64,000 bases of DNA from contig JAEUHY010000015.1 of assembly GCA_016795325.1 (NCBI GenBank), forward strand, positions 1 to 64,000. Reading direction: 5' to 3'. Of this stretch, positions 1 to 9,472 are shown one piece after another. Within the stretch, counting starts at the first letter, position 1. Each line of letters opens with the position of its first letter. This DNA is from Planctomycetota bacterium (GTDB taxonomy: Bacteria; Planctomycetota; UBA1135; GCA-002686595). Under the pieces are notes generated by a model. That model was not told where the DNA came from and ran no database searches. It was given only the letters and a program-made list of their open reading frames with translations. The position numbers and the translations under genes are program-made.

Positions 1-1026
1 CTCGGCCGCGTCGAGAACTTGAACCTCTCGGGCGGCGAGCCGTTCCTGCGGCCGGAGTTCAGCGACATCGTGCGGCAGTTCATCCGGCGCAACCAGACGC
101 GCCAGATCTACGTGCCGACGAACAGCTACTTCAAGGACCGCATGCTCAAGCACATCAAGGCGACCCTCGAGGAGCCTGAGCTCGAGCTGTTCGTGGTCGA
201 GATGTCGCTCGACGGCCTCGGTGAGTTCCACGACAAGTTCCGCGCGAGCCCGGGGTCGTTCAAGAAGGCGATGGAGACCTACGACGCGCTCGCCGAGCTG
301 CAGCGCACCGATCGGCGCCTGCGCATCCATTCGATCTCGACCGCCACGCAAGTGAACATGGCGGAGATCAAGCGGCTGACGACGTTCCTGTTCGACCGCT
401 GCCCGCAGATGGATCACCACAACTTGGCCATCATGCGCGGCGATCCGAAGAACCACTCGCTCTCCGGCCCCGCGCTGGGCGAGTACTGGAAGCTCTACGA
501 GTACATCCAGTCGCTGTGGGCCACGCGTGAAGACGGACGCTACGGCTCGATCGTCGAGCCGATGTTGCAGTACGCCAAAACCAAATCGATCGAGAAGCAG
601 ACGCAGGTCGTGCCCTGCAAAGCCGGCGTGCTCTCCGCGGTCGTTTACTCGAACGGCGACGTGAGCGTGTGCGAACTGCACGAGCCGCTCGGCAACCTGC
701 GCCAGCAGTCGTTCTGGGAGATCTGGAACGGCGACAAGGCGCGTGAACGCCGCGAGAAGATCGCCTGCAAGGAGTGCTGGTGCACGACCGAGGTCTTCCT
801 CTGGCCGAGCTTCACCTACCAGCCCGTGCACATGCTCAAGACGATGCTTGGCGGCAAGGTGTGGCGCAAACCCAAGCCGCTCGATCCCAAGGACAAGCTC
901 GTCGTGAAGCTCGAGGACGCCTACGGCACGACGACCGAGGACGGCCTCAAACTCGCCGCGGTGCTCGCGAAAGAAGCCGAAGCGCGCGCTGCGGAACAGC
1001 AGGTCGCTCCGGTTCGTCCGAGCTGA
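1..1026 (+). CDS. Radical SAM/SPASM domain protein (5' end outside window)
   Basis: The reading frame is open from the first base, so the N-terminus, including the CxxxCxxC cluster that binds the SAM-cleaving 4Fe-4S centre, lies outside the window. What remains begins with the conserved [13 protein letters not shown] strand of the radical SAM barrel. The C-terminal third is a SPASM-type auxiliary iron-sulfur region: CKAG, then NGDVSVCE, then CKECWC before the C-terminal tail. Such enzymes modify peptides, sugars or lipids; the substrate cannot be told here. The gene has a decayed partial copy downstream on the same strand (about 2650-3000), so the family has been locally duplicated. Radical SAM assignment is secure, function is unknown. 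Confidence 0.9.
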   Translation, partial: LGRVENLNLSGGEPFLRPEFSDIVRQFIRRNQTRQIYVPTNSYFKDRMLKHIKATLEEPELELFVVEMSLDGLGEFHDKFRASPGSFKKAMETYDALAELQRTDRRLRIHSISTATQVNMAEIKRLTTFLFDRCPQMDHHNLAIMRGDPKNHSLSGPALGEYWKLYEYIQSLWATREDGRYGSIVEPMLQYAKTKSIEKQTQVVPCKAGVLSAVVYSNGDVSVCELHEPLGNLRQQSFWEIWNGDKARERREKIACKECWCTTEVFLWPSFTYQPVHMLKTMLGGKVWRKPKPLDPKDKLVVKLEDAYGTTTEDGLKLAAVLAKEAEARAAEQQVAPVRPS

Positions 1027-1165
1027 GGCGCGCGCGCGGCGCTGTCCGGTTTTGGCGAGTCGATTCCGCTCGAGTTGCGGGCGAGTAGGTCCGCTCGGCG
1101 GGTCGTAAACGATGGACCGGGGCGGCCGAACTCGTGCCGCGCTCGAACCGCACTGGGCGTGAGCC

Positions 1166-2404
1166 TCACTTGGGCGGCGCCCACAGCGTGCTGATCGGCG
1201 CGGCGACGATGCGCTCGCCGAGTTCGAACGTTCGCGGTCCGGTGTGGAGAACGACGCCGAGCAGGAAGCGCGAGCGCAGTTCGTCGCGCAGCCAAGCGAG
1301 GTGCGTTGCGTCGCCGGCTGTCGGCGCGCTCGTGGCCTTGATTTCGATCCCGATCACCTGACCGGCGCCGACCTCGGCGAGCAGGTCGACCTCGTGACGC
1401 CCTTGTTCGGTGCGAAGGTGGTAGAGCCGCGCTCGGCTCGAGGTGTACGACGCCTCGGCGCGCAGTTGAGCGGCGACGAAGGACTCGAGCACGCGGCCGA
1501 GCAGGTCGCCGTCGGCGAACACCGCTGCCGTATCGACGCCGAGAGCGCCGACGAGCAGGCCCGGGTCGACGAGGTGGCGCTTGGGTGCGAGCGTGAGGCG
1601 CTTGAGCCTGTTGGATGTCCAGGCGGGCAGGGCGTCGACCACCATGAGATTCGCGAGCAGCCCTTCGTAGGCCACTGCGGTCCTGCGGTTGATGCCCGCG
1701 GCGTCGTAGAGCTTCTTGTCCTCGACGACGCCTGCGGTGTTCAGCGCGTAGGCCTCGAAGTAGCGGCGGAGTCGAGTCGGATCGCGTCCGCTCTCCGCAT
1801 CCAGCGCGTCGCGCGTCAAGACTTGTTCGACATAACTCTCGAGCCACCGGCGCCGCGCCGAGTCGCTGCGGGCGAACACAGCCTCGGGAAAGCCGCTCGT
1901 CAGCGCGAGCTCGACGTACCCGCGCAGGTCGACGTGCTTGCGCGCGGGCGCGAGCTTCGCGCCGGCCGCGATGCGATCCAGGAAGGGGCGGGTTCCGACT
2001 CCGAGGCGCTCGGCGACCGTCATCGGTCCCAAGTCCAGGCGCAACACTCGCCCCGTTCCCGCCCAGGTCGGCGCCTGCAGGTCCGCGCGCACGGAGCCGG
2101 TCAGGATGAAGCGCCCCGGCGTGCGGTCCGTGTCGACGGCGCGCTTCACCGCGCCGAGCACCGCAGGCACGACTTGCCACTCGTCGAGGAGCACGGGCGT
2201 CGCAAGGGTGGCGAGCGCGACGTCGGGATCGGCTCGAAACGCGGCCGCGTCCGCATCTCGGTCCAGGCGCACGATGGTCCGCGCAAAACGCGCGGCTGTC
2301 GTGGTCTTGCCCGTCGCGCGAGGGCCGAGAACCAGCAGGGCGGGCGCCTCCTCGAGCAGCGCAGCAACGGTCGCGTCCGCGAGGCGGGGGGTGTAGGTCG
2401 TCAT
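1166..2404 (-). CDS. AAA ATPase with DUF4143 C-terminal domain
   Basis: The 412-residue protein has an N-terminal P-loop (GPRATGKTT, about residues 27-35), a Walker B-like strand (PVLLDEWQ) and an arginine-containing sensor strand (GRFILTGSVRADL), followed by a C-terminal half with an EVDLLAE segment and an IEIKAT segment resembling a PD-(D/E)xK nuclease-like core. This is the usual layout of the AAA_14/DUF4143 family, often found as isolated genes in accessory regions; the cellular role is not established and toxin-like or mobile functions have been suggested for relatives. The start is an ATG, with no neighbour in the same orientation. It stands between the radical SAM gene and its decayed copy, in opposite orientation to both. 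Confidence 0.88.
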   Translation of the reverse strand: MTTYTPRLADATVAALLEEAPALLVLGPRATGKTTTAARFARTIVRLDRDADAAAFRADPDVALATLATPVLLDEWQVVPAVLGAVKRAVDTDRTPGRFILTGSVRADLQAPTWAGTGRVLRLDLGPMTVAERLGVGTRPFLDRIAAGAKLAPARKHVDLRGYVELALTSGFPEAVFARSDSARRRWLESYVEQVLTRDALDAESGRDPTRLRRYFEAYALNTAGVVEDKKLYDAAGINRRTAVAYEGLLANLMVVDALPAWTSNRLKRLTLAPKRHLVDPGLLVGALGVDTAAVFADGDLLGRVLESFVAAQLRAEASYTSSRARLYHLRTEQGRHEVDLLAEVGAGQVIGIEIKATSAPTAGDATHLAWLRDELRSRFLLGVVLHTGPRTFELGERIVAAPISTLWAPPK

Positions 2405-2509
2405 GGAAGTGGGGACCGCACTTTGGCTGAGTGGGAAGCGTGTCCGCTGGCGCCGATGCCGTTCTGCCGCAAGTTAGAGTACCGCTCTCACGCAGTCTTG
2501 GCTACCTCC

Positions 2510-2628
2510 CGCACGCACTTGAGAATGCCGACTGCACGCACCTTCAGATGCCGATTTTACGCAGATTCGGACCGCCCAGGCCGCACGCTCCCCGTCGAAG
2601 CCGATCCATCCGCACGCAAGTGCGTGCG
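2510..2628. repeat. Short inverted repeat in non-coding stretch
   Basis: The 12-base CGCACGCACTTG at 2510-2521 is exactly complementary to CAAGTGCGTGCG at 2617-2628. The second copy is itself the right part of an 18-base perfect hairpin (2611-2628, 8-bp stem, 2-base loop). The rest of 2405-2649, between the ATPase start and the radical SAM remnant, shows no gene I can support. Role unknown; it could be a remnant of a mobile element edge or chance in GC-rich DNA. Confidence 0.35.
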
Positions 2629-2649
2629 TGTGGCGGCCAGCCAGGTGGA

Positions 2650-3000
2650 GCGCGCCTGCGTTTCCACACGACCTCGACCACAAGCCGCGTGAACATGGCG
2701 GAGATCAAGCGATTCACGACGGTCCTGATCGAGCGCTGAGCGCACAAGGACCACAACAACTCGGGCCGCCTGCGCGGCGATTCGAAACACCACGCGCTGT
2801 CGGAGCCGGCGCGGGGCGAGTACTGGAAGCTCTGCGAGCAGATCCCGTGGCTGGGGGCGACGCGCGCGGACGCAGGCGACGCCTCGATCGTCGAGCGGAC
2901 GCTTCTGTACGCCACAACGAAATCGATCGAGAAGCCGCTGCAGGTCGGCGCGGCGACGGCGGCGCCCGTGAGCTGCGGCGCACGGGCCAACGCGCCTGCG
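2650..3000 (+). pseudogene. Decayed partial copy of the radical SAM gene at 1-1026
   Basis: Read in one frame, this stretch aligns codon by codon with about positions 325-620 of the first gene: [17 protein letters not shown] matches [27 protein letters not shown] matches [10 protein letters not shown], and ATTKSIEKPLQV matches [16 protein letters not shown] Cys codon has become TGA (2737-2739), placing an in-frame stop in the middle, and both the N-terminal barrel and most of the SPASM region are missing. The match is clear up to about 2960; a weaker continuation towards 3000 would need a small internal deletion. It is a pseudogene fragment on the same strand as its parent, separated from it by the DUF4143 gene, immediately upstream of a secreted-protein gene. 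Confidence 0.85.
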
Positions 3001-3074
3001 CGGGTATCGCACCTTACGGGTCGCGGCTACCCTTGGGTCAAGTTTCGCCCGTCAAACTCCGCAGAGCCCAACCC

Positions 3075-4229
3075 ATGCACCGCAGCACTGTCGCCATCCT
3101 TCTCGCCTTGACCGGACCTGCGTTCGGCCAACAACTCCTCGCGGTCGACTCGAGCCGCGTTCTGTACTCGATCGACCCTGCCACGGGCGCGAAGACGCAG
3201 ATCACGACGATCTCCTCCAACGCAGGCACGACCGGCGGGCTCGCCTACAACGCGTCGACGGACACGTTGTGGGTCACGTCCACGGGCAATGATTCGCTCT
3301 ACACCGTCGACGTTGCGACGGGGAGCGCGACGCTGGTCGGCGCGTACGGCAACACGGCGATCGTGATGCACGGTCTGGAGTACGACGCGTCGACGGGAAC
3401 GCTGTACGGCGTTTCGTCGCACAACAACGGGCTGTACACGATCGACCAGACCACGGGCGTGGCGACGTTGATCGGAACCAGCGGGCTCACGAGCTTCACC
3501 AACTTGGTGCACGACTCGAGCGCCGACGTGCTGTATGCGACCAACAGCTCGACCGACAGCTTCTACACCATCGATCGTGCGACGGGTGCGGCCACTTTGA
3601 TCGGCGCGCTCGTCGGCCCGACCAATCCCAACGGACTGACGTACGACAGCGCGGCGAGCCGCATCCTGCTGGTCTGCAACAACACCGACAGCCTGTACTC
3701 CATCGACGTGACCACCGGCGCCGCCTCGCTCATCGGCTCGACCGGCTCGGGCAACCTGCTCGGGCTGGTGTACATCCCCGGGAGCACGCCGCCCGCTGTG
3801 TACTGCACCGCGGGGACCTCGACCAACGGCTGCGTGCCGGCGATCGCGGCGAGCGCCCAACCCAGCGCGAGCGGCGCGTCGAGCTGCGTGCTCAGCGCGG
3901 GCGGCATCGAAGGCCAGAAGTCGGGCCTGTTCTTCTACGGACTCGACAACAGCGCGTTCGCGCCGCTGCCGTGGGGCGTCGGCTCGAGCTTCCTGTGCGT
4001 GAAGTCGCCGACGCAGCGCACCACGCCGCAGAACTCCGCGGGCACGCTCAACGCTTGCGATGGGGCCTTCAGCCTCGACTGGAACCTGTTCCTCTCGGCC
4101 AATCCGAGCGTGCTCGGCGCGCCGTTCGCCGCCGGCGACAAGCTCTACGTGCAGGCGTGGTACCGCGATCCGCCGGCCTCGAAGACGACCAACCTCTCGG
4201 ATGCGGTCGAGCTGACCTTCGTTCCGTAG
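3075..4229 (+). CDS. Secreted beta-propeller-like protein with YCT C-terminal module
   Basis: The protein (384 aa from this ATG) begins with a signal peptide (MHRSTVAILLALTGPAFGQQ). Residues of about 20-235 form five repeats of roughly 45 residues built around LYSIDPATGA, LYTVDVATGS, LYTIDQTTGV, FYTIDRATGA and LYSIDVTTGA, as in DUF4394/SMP-30-like propellers. The last 130 or so residues start with AVYCTAGTSTNGCVP and end in AVELTFVP; the same module closes four other exported proteins of this window. A longer open frame exists upstream but the signal peptide fixes the start. It is probably exported to the periplasm or surface; ligand unknown. Confidence 0.85.
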   Translation: MHRSTVAILLALTGPAFGQQLLAVDSSRVLYSIDPATGAKTQITTISSNAGTTGGLAYNASTDTLWVTSTGNDSLYTVDVATGSATLVGAYGNTAIVMHGLEYDASTGTLYGVSSHNNGLYTIDQTTGVATLIGTSGLTSFTNLVHDSSADVLYATNSSTDSFYTIDRATGAATLIGALVGPTNPNGLTYDSAASRILLVCNNTDSLYSIDVTTGAASLIGSTGSGNLLGLVYIPGSTPPAVYCTAGTSTNGCVPAIAASAQPSASGASSCVLSAGGIEGQKSGLFFYGLDNSAFAPLPWGVGSSFLCVKSPTQRTTPQNSAGTLNACDGAFSLDWNLFLSANPSVLGAPFAAGDKLYVQAWYRDPPASKTTNLSDAVELTFVP

Positions 4230-4251
4230 TACGGCGCCGCACCAACTCGGA

Positions 4252-4273
4252 CCGCGCACATCGCAGTGTGCGG
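4252..4273 (+). terminator. Hairpin after the propeller gene, possible terminator
   Basis: CCGCGCAC and GTGTGCGG form an 8-bp stem (one G-U pair) around a six-base loop, 22 bases after the stop codon. No T-run follows, so it would be a weak or factor-dependent terminator at best. Confidence 0.3.
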
Positions 4274-4460
4274 CCCGAACACGGGCGGGCGCGCCGGATC
4301 GACGCGCGATCGACGCGCGGCAAGATGTGTGGAGGCGGGCGGTGCGAGTTTCGCGCTCGGAGTCGGCGTGTCGCGCTCGGCGCACTCGTTCCGATCCGGC
4401 TGCGGCGGCCACATCCTGGGGCCTCCGCTCCTGGCTCGCGCGCTATCCTTCGCGCTCCAG

Positions 4461-4537
4461 GGGCCATTAGCTCAGTCGGTTAGAGCAGGCGACTCATAAT
4501 CGCTTGGTCGTAGGTTCGAGTCCTACATGGCCCACCA
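4461..4537 (+). tRNA. tRNA-Ile2 (anticodon CAU), CCA encoded
   Basis: A full cloverleaf is visible: acceptor GGGCCAT pairs with ATGGCCC (4527-4533), D arm GCTC...GAGC, anticodon stem GGCGA/TCGCT around loop CTCATAA, and T arm GTAGG-TTCGAGT-CCTAC. Discriminator A is followed by an encoded CCA (4535-4537). The anticodon is CAT, shared by initiator Met, elongator Met and Ile2. The anticodon arm and variable region match my recollection of E. coli tRNA-Ile2, whose C34 is converted to lysidine by TilS to read AUA, and not of elongator Met, which favours Ile2. Elongator Met remains the alternative. The SGNH hydrolase gene lies convergent 18 bases downstream. Confidence 0.92.
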
Positions 4538-4555
4538 ACGCGGGCGCCGCGGCGT

Positions 4556-5629
4556 TCACTGCATGCGTTCGAACAGGCCGTTGTCGCGGAAGCACTCGAA
4601 CAGCAAGCGGCCCACGCGTCGGCCGCCGGCGCGCGTGAAGTGCACGCCGTCCTTCATGATGAGCTTGTTCAGCTCCTCGGCGGGCAGCGTGTCGAAGTGC
4701 GCGGCGAGGTCGCACAGCAGCGCCTGTTCCTCGCGAGCGACCTTGCGCACGGCTTCGACGTAGCTCGCGTGGATCGGCACAAGCTGGGTGACGTCGGGCA
4801 GGTGGCGTTGCGCGAGGTAATTGGGCTCGTCGCCTGCGCGCACGTTGGTAGGCGCGGTGAGCAGCACGGTCTGCACTCCCTGCGCTTTGGCGAGGCGCAC
4901 CATCTCGCGCAGGTTGGCTTCGAACTTGTCGAGCGGAACGCGCAGCGGCCGTGCGTCGTTCCCTCCGCGCGCGAAGGCCATGCGCAGCTTCGCCCAGGCC
5001 TGCACGACACGCAGGTCGCGGTGCTTCTCGAGCACCGACTCCTTCACGCCCTCGACGAGCTCGCCCGCGGCGTCGTCTTCGACGCCGAAGCCGATCCAAT
5101 GGTCGTTCCAGCCGTAGAACAGCGTCACGACCTTGGGCGCGAGCGGCAGCACGTCGCGCACGAGTTGCTGGCGGCCCTGGTACGACGACCAGCCGGGCAC
5201 GGCGAAGTTCTCGATGCGCACGCCCAGGCTCTCGGGCGGTTCGCCGTCCTCGCGCGCCTCTTCGACCACGCCGCGCGATTCGCGCAGCTCGCGCAACAGG
5301 TTCTTGTCGAACTCGCCCCAGGCCGTGCACGAACAGCCCATGAGCACCAACTGCGGCTTGCGACGGCGCGCGCGCTCGAGCAACTGGTCGTAGCGCTTGG
5401 GCGTCCACAAGAGCTGCTCGTCGAGCTCGAACTCGCTGCGCATCGAGTCGGGATCGGGGTACCCGAACTGGATCGCCTGCGGGTACATGGCGAACCCGAA
5501 GTCCGCCGCGCGCAGTCCGATTTCCGCCGCCGCCAGGGACGCGAGTCCACTCACGGCGAGCAGCGCGGCGCGCACGCCCCACAGCAGAGGTTTGGAGAGT
5601 CCTGGTCTGCCCGGCGTGCTGGTGCTCAT
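4556..5629 (-). CDS. Membrane-anchored SGNH/GDSL-type hydrolase
   Basis: The 357-residue protein starts with a hydrophobic anchor (about residues 14-36, LLWGVRAALLAVSGLASLAA) and continues into an SGNH fold: block I LVLMGCSCTAWG, block II NFAVPGWSSYQGR, block III FYGWNDHW and block V KDGVHFTRAGGRR. The block I nucleophile sits in a G-C-S context where most relatives have GDS, so the active Ser is plausible but atypical. Members hydrolyse esters of lipids or acylated polysaccharides. I chose the ATG at 5629; an upstream in-frame start would add 13 residues without improving the anchor. It is transcribed in the same direction as the photolyase gene, 46 bases downstream of it. Confidence 0.8.
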   Translation of the reverse strand: MSTSTPGRPGLSKPLLWGVRAALLAVSGLASLAAAEIGLRAADFGFAMYPQAIQFGYPDPDSMRSEFELDEQLLWTPKRYDQLLERARRRKPQLVLMGCSCTAWGEFDKNLLRELRESRGVVEEAREDGEPPESLGVRIENFAVPGWSSYQGRQQLVRDVLPLAPKVVTLFYGWNDHWIGFGVEDDAAGELVEGVKESVLEKHRDLRVVQAWAKLRMAFARGGNDARPLRVPLDKFEANLREMVRLAKAQGVQTVLLTAPTNVRAGDEPNYLAQRHLPDVTQLVPIHASYVEAVRKVAREEQALLCDLAAHFDTLPAEELNKLIMKDGVHFTRAGGRRVGRLLFECFRDNGLFERMQ

Positions 5630-5675
5630 GGATGCGGCGCGGGAGCATACACCGCGCGCCCGCAGCACGAGCGAC

Positions 5676-7322
5676 TCAGCTGTTCCCGCGCAGCAACTCG
5701 GGGCTCATGCGCAACTCCGCCGCCCGCGCGCGGATCGCGGCGAGCTTCGGCGGCGCGAGGCGCGCGAGGTTCTTGAGCTGCATCACCATGCGCGGATTGG
5801 CGGCGAGCGCATCGCGGTGGCGCGCGAGGAAATCCCAGTAGAACGTCGTGAACGGGCAGGCGTTGGGGCCGCTCGCTTCGTCGGGATCGAACGGGCACAA
5901 GCGACAGTAGTTGCTCATGCGTGCGATGTACTTGCCCGAGGCGACGTAGGGCTTGGAGGCCATCACGCCGCCGTCAGCGAACTGGCTCATGCCGAGCGTG
6001 TTGGGCAGCTCGACCCACTCGACCGCGTCGACGTACACGGCGAGGTACCAGCGGTGCACCTCGGCGGGCCGCGCGCCGTAGAGCAGCGCGAACAGGCCCG
6101 TGACCATCAGGCGTTGGATGTGGTGCGCGTAGCCGGTCGCGAGCGTCTGCTGCACGACCTCGCTCACGCAACGCATGTTCGTCGCGCCCGTCCAGTAGAA
6201 CTCCGGAAGGTCGAGCTCCGCGCCGAGCGTGTTGCGCTCGAGGTACTGCGGCATGAAGCGCCAGTACACGCCGCGCACGTACTCGCGCCAGCCGAGGATT
6301 TGCCGCACGAATCCTTCGACGGCGGCGAGCGGCGCGCGCCCGGAGCGATACGCGCGTTCGGCGGCGTTCACGGCCTCGCGCGGGTCGAGCAGCTTCAAGT
6401 TCAGCGCAGCCGAGATGTGCGAGTGGTACAGCCACGCCTCGCCGGTCCACATCGCGTCCTGGTGGTCGCCGAAGTGCGCGAGGCGCTGCTCGATGAACTC
6501 AGTGAGCGCAGTGCGCGCCTGCGCGGGCGTCACGGGCCAGGCGAAGTCCTCGAGCGAGCCCGGATGGGCTGCGAAGCGCCGTTCGACGAGGTCGAGCGCT
6601 TCGCGCGTCAACGCGTCGGGCTCGAAGCGCGTGCGCGGCGGCACGGCGCCCGGCCCTTGCGCGCCGAAGGACTTGCGGTTCTCGCTGTCGAAGTTCCACT
6701 CCGACCCCGCGGGCGCGTCGCCGTCCATGAGCACGCCGTGCTCGCGCCGCATCTCGCGGTAGAAGAACTCCATGCGTAGCTGTTTGCGGCCGCGTGCGTG
6801 CTGCTCGAAGCGCTGGTGCGAGCAGTAGAAGCTCGTGTCCTCGACGAGCCGAATCCCGAGTGCGCGCAACGCCTCGCGCAGGCGCCACTCACCCGGCTCG
6901 AGCGCGACCACTTCCGCCGGCCGCAGCACCTCGATCGCGCGCCGCAGTTCGGCGACGAGGTCCTGCGTGTTGTTCTCGTCGTCGAGCCGCGAGTAGCGCA
7001 CATTCACGCCCGAGTCGTGCAGCGCCTGCGCGAAGTGGCGCATCGCAGCGAGGAACAACGCCGCGCGCTGTTTGCTGCTCCACACGACCTCGCTCTCGCT
7101 CGCCGTCTCGGCCAAGAACACGCCGTCGCGCTCGCGTTCGAAGCCCTCGAACGCCGCGGAGCGTGGATCGAGCTGGTCCCCGAGCACGACCACCAGCCGC
7201 CGCAACGCCTTGGGCCGGCGCGCGGGCAACGGGGGGACTCGAAAGGCGGCGTTGGAGAGAGGGGGAGTGGACAAAGGTGTGGCGCTCGGTCGCGCGAGTG
7301 GACGCGCGCGCGACGCTTGCAA
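5676..7322 (-). CDS. Cryptochrome/photolyase-related protein, FeS (prokaryotic 6-4) type
   Basis: The N-terminal Rossmann-like domain starts with LVVVLGDQLDP, typical of the deoxyribodipyrimidine photolyase-related (FeS-BCP, PhrB/CryB) family. The C-terminal FAD-binding helical region holds FVRQILGWREYVRG, GYAHHIQRLMV and the Cys ligands of a 4Fe-4S cluster: Cys in MRCVSE, the pair in SNYCRLCPF and Cys in NACPFT. Known members repair UV-induced (6-4) photoproducts using a ribolumazine-type antenna or act as photoreceptors. About 40 N-terminal residues before LVVVLGDQ look non-conserved, so the true start may be further in. Function as a 6-4 photolyase rests on family knowledge. Confidence 0.9.
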   Translation of the reverse strand: MQASRARPLARPSATPLSTPPLSNAAFRVPPLPARRPKALRRLVVVLGDQLDPRSAAFEGFERERDGVFLAETASESEVVWSSKQRAALFLAAMRHFAQALHDSGVNVRYSRLDDENNTQDLVAELRRAIEVLRPAEVVALEPGEWRLREALRALGIRLVEDTSFYCSHQRFEQHARGRKQLRMEFFYREMRREHGVLMDGDAPAGSEWNFDSENRKSFGAQGPGAVPPRTRFEPDALTREALDLVERRFAAHPGSLEDFAWPVTPAQARTALTEFIEQRLAHFGDHQDAMWTGEAWLYHSHISAALNLKLLDPREAVNAAERAYRSGRAPLAAVEGFVRQILGWREYVRGVYWRFMPQYLERNTLGAELDLPEFYWTGATNMRCVSEVVQQTLATGYAHHIQRLMVTGLFALLYGARPAEVHRWYLAVYVDAVEWVELPNTLGMSQFADGGVMASKPYVASGKYIARMSNYCRLCPFDPDEASGPNACPFTTFYWDFLARHRDALAANPRMVMQLKNLARLAPPKLAAIRARAAELRMSPELLRGNS

Positions 7323-7525
7323 CTCAGCGCGGTGGGTTACGCACGCTCGCAGCGTTTGGAGTCACATTCCAGCGAGTTGGCCGCGGAGTTTCGCGTCCAC
7401 GGGGATGGTCGCGCGTTGCAGAGGGCTCGGCGGAGTTCGAACGTGGCCGGGGGGCCGCCCGCAAGCGGGGAACGCCGCACGCTCTTCATGCAGCGCTTCG
7501 CGAACGCCGCTAGCCTTTTCGCCCC

Positions 7526-9436
7526 TTGAAGGCCGAACCCCGACCCGCGAGCGAGCGCCTGCTCGCTGCACTCCTCGCTCTCGTCGCGTTCGGGCTGTAC
7601 CTGCCCTCCTTCGGCGGCGGTTTCCTGTGGGACGACGACACGTTCCTCACGCGCAATCCGCTGATCCACGCCGCGGATGGCCTGTGGCGCCTGTGGTTCA
7701 CGCGCGAGGCGCCCGACTATTTCCCGCTCACCTCGAGCATGCTGTGGGTCGAGTGGCGCTTGTTCGGCGAGCACGCGTTCGGCTACCGCGCCGTGAACGC
7801 TGCGTTGCACGCGGTGGGTGCGGTGCTCGTGTGGCGCGTGCTCGCGCGTCTGGGTGTGCGCGGTGCGTTCGGCGCAGCGCTGCTCTTCGCCGCGCATCCG
7901 GTGTGCGTCGAGTCGGTGGCCTGGATCACCGAACGCAAGAACACCCTCTCGTTCGCCCTGTGCGCCGCCGCTGCGCTTGCGCACTTGCGCTCGGAGGACG
8001 AGCCTGATTCGCGTCGGCTGCGCTGGAGCGCGTTCGGGCTGTTCACGCTGGCTCTTCTGGCGAAGACAAGCGCGGTCGTGTTGCCGCCGATGCTGCTCCT
8101 GTGCGCGTGGTGGCGACGCGGCCGCGTCGGCGCGGCGGATCTGCGGCGTCTCGCGCCGCTGTTCGGCGTCGCGCTCGTGCTGGGCGCCGTGACGGTCTGG
8201 TTCCAGTCGACGGTCGCAATCCGCGAGACGGTCGTGCGCGACGACGGCCTCGTGTCACGCGTGCTGCTGGCCGGTCGCGCAGTGTGGTTCTACCTCGGCA
8301 AGGCGCTCGCGCCGCTCGAGCTTTCGTTCGTGTATCCGCGTTGGAAGCTCGGCGAGACCTCGGCCGACGCGGTGTTGCCTGCGGCGCTGCTCGCGATCAC
8401 GCTGCTCACGCTGTGGTTGCAGCGCGCGAGCTGGGGCCGCGGAGCGTTGTTCGCGCTCGCGACCTTCGTCATCGCGCTCGCGCCGACGCTCGGGCTGCTC
8501 GACGTGTACTTCATGCGCTACTCGTTGGTCGCCGACCATTGGCAGTACTTCGCGTTGCCGAGCGTGACGGCCTTCGTCGCGGCGGCGGCGAGCTTGGCAC
8601 TGGAGCGCCTGCGCATGCCGCGCCTCGCGCCGCTGTTGCTTGCACTCGCCGCGCTCGCCGCGGGTGTGGCGAGCGTCCAACGGCAGCGCGCCTTTGTGAG
8701 CGAGGAAGCGCTGTGGCGGGACACGCTCGAACGCAATCCGCAAGCGTGGATCGCCCACAACGAAGTGGGGCTGCTGCGCCACGACCAAGGGCGTCTGGAG
8801 GATGCGAGCGTGCACCTCGCGGACGCGGTGCGCGTCGCTCCCGAGCAGGCCGAGCTGCGCTTCAACCTCGGAGTCACGCTGCAGCGCCTGCGCCGTCACC
8901 CCGAGGCCGTGGCGCAGTTCGACATGGCCTTGCAGCTCGATCCGCGCTCCGCGGCGGCGCACAACGCGCTCGGCTCAAGCCAGCTCGCGCTCGGTCGGCG
9001 TGAACTGGCGTTGGAGAGTTATCGCGCGGCGCTTGCGCGCGATCCCAAGCTCGTTGCGGCGCACAACAACCTCGGCAACACCTGCTACGCGCTGGGGCGC
9101 ATGGAGGAGGCGCTCGCGCACTACGAGTCGGCCTTGGCGCTCAATCCGCAGCACGTCGAGGCGCTGGCGAACTCGGGTTCGGCGCTCCAGGAACTGGGCC
9201 GCTTGGAAGAGGCGCTGGCGCGCCACGAGCGGGTCGTGCAGCTCCACGCGCGCCGCGCGCCGGCGCACTTCAATCTGGGCAACGCCCTGCGCGAGCTAGG
9301 GCGGGTCGAGGAGGCCCGGCGCGCGTACGAACGAGCTCTGGAGCTCGATCCGAAGCTGGAAGGCGCGCGCTTTTTCCTCGGCGAACTCCAGCGGGGCGGC
9401 GCGCAAGCGCCTGCGGAGCGTGCTTCGAGTCGCTAA
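7526..9436 (+). CDS. TMTC-like membrane protein with C-terminal TPR repeats
   Basis: A 636-residue protein starting at TTG. The N-terminal half is multi-spanning, with the conserved FLWDDDTFLTRNPLI loop, PDYFPLTSSMLWVEW, VNAALHAVGAVLVWRVL and HPVCVESVAWITERKNTL. This is the hallmark of bacterial proteins related to eukaryotic TMTC O-mannosyltransferases (GT-C fold, acidic DDD loop). From about residue 405 come at least six tetratricopeptide repeats (for example NLGVTLQRLRRHPEAVAQFD, NLGNTCYALGRMEEALAHYE). Such proteins are abundant in planctomycetes; glycosyl transfer is a family-based guess and the TPRs probably bind other proteins. It is divergent from the photolyase across a 203-base gap without recognisable sites. 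Confidence 0.85.
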   Translation: MKAEPRPASERLLAALLALVAFGLYLPSFGGGFLWDDDTFLTRNPLIHAADGLWRLWFTREAPDYFPLTSSMLWVEWRLFGEHAFGYRAVNAALHAVGAVLVWRVLARLGVRGAFGAALLFAAHPVCVESVAWITERKNTLSFALCAAAALAHLRSEDEPDSRRLRWSAFGLFTLALLAKTSAVVLPPMLLLCAWWRRGRVGAADLRRLAPLFGVALVLGAVTVWFQSTVAIRETVVRDDGLVSRVLLAGRAVWFYLGKALAPLELSFVYPRWKLGETSADAVLPAALLAITLLTLWLQRASWGRGALFALATFVIALAPTLGLLDVYFMRYSLVADHWQYFALPSVTAFVAAAASLALERLRMPRLAPLLLALAALAAGVASVQRQRAFVSEEALWRDTLERNPQAWIAHNEVGLLRHDQGRLEDASVHLADAVRVAPEQAELRFNLGVTLQRLRRHPEAVAQFDMALQLDPRSAAAHNALGSSQLALGRRELALESYRAALARDPKLVAAHNNLGNTCYALGRMEEALAHYESALALNPQHVEALANSGSALQELGRLEEALARHERVVQLHARRAPAHFNLGNALRELGRVEEARRAYERALELDPKLEGARFFLGELQRGGAQAPAERASSR

Positions 9437-9472
9437 CGTCTTGCGCCCCCGCCAGCCGAAGCACCGCTCCCC

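Noticed and set aside
4290..4322. Direct repeat GATCGACGCGC in the gap before the tRNA
   Set aside because: Two short adjacent copies in very GC-rich DNA; too short to support a functional site.
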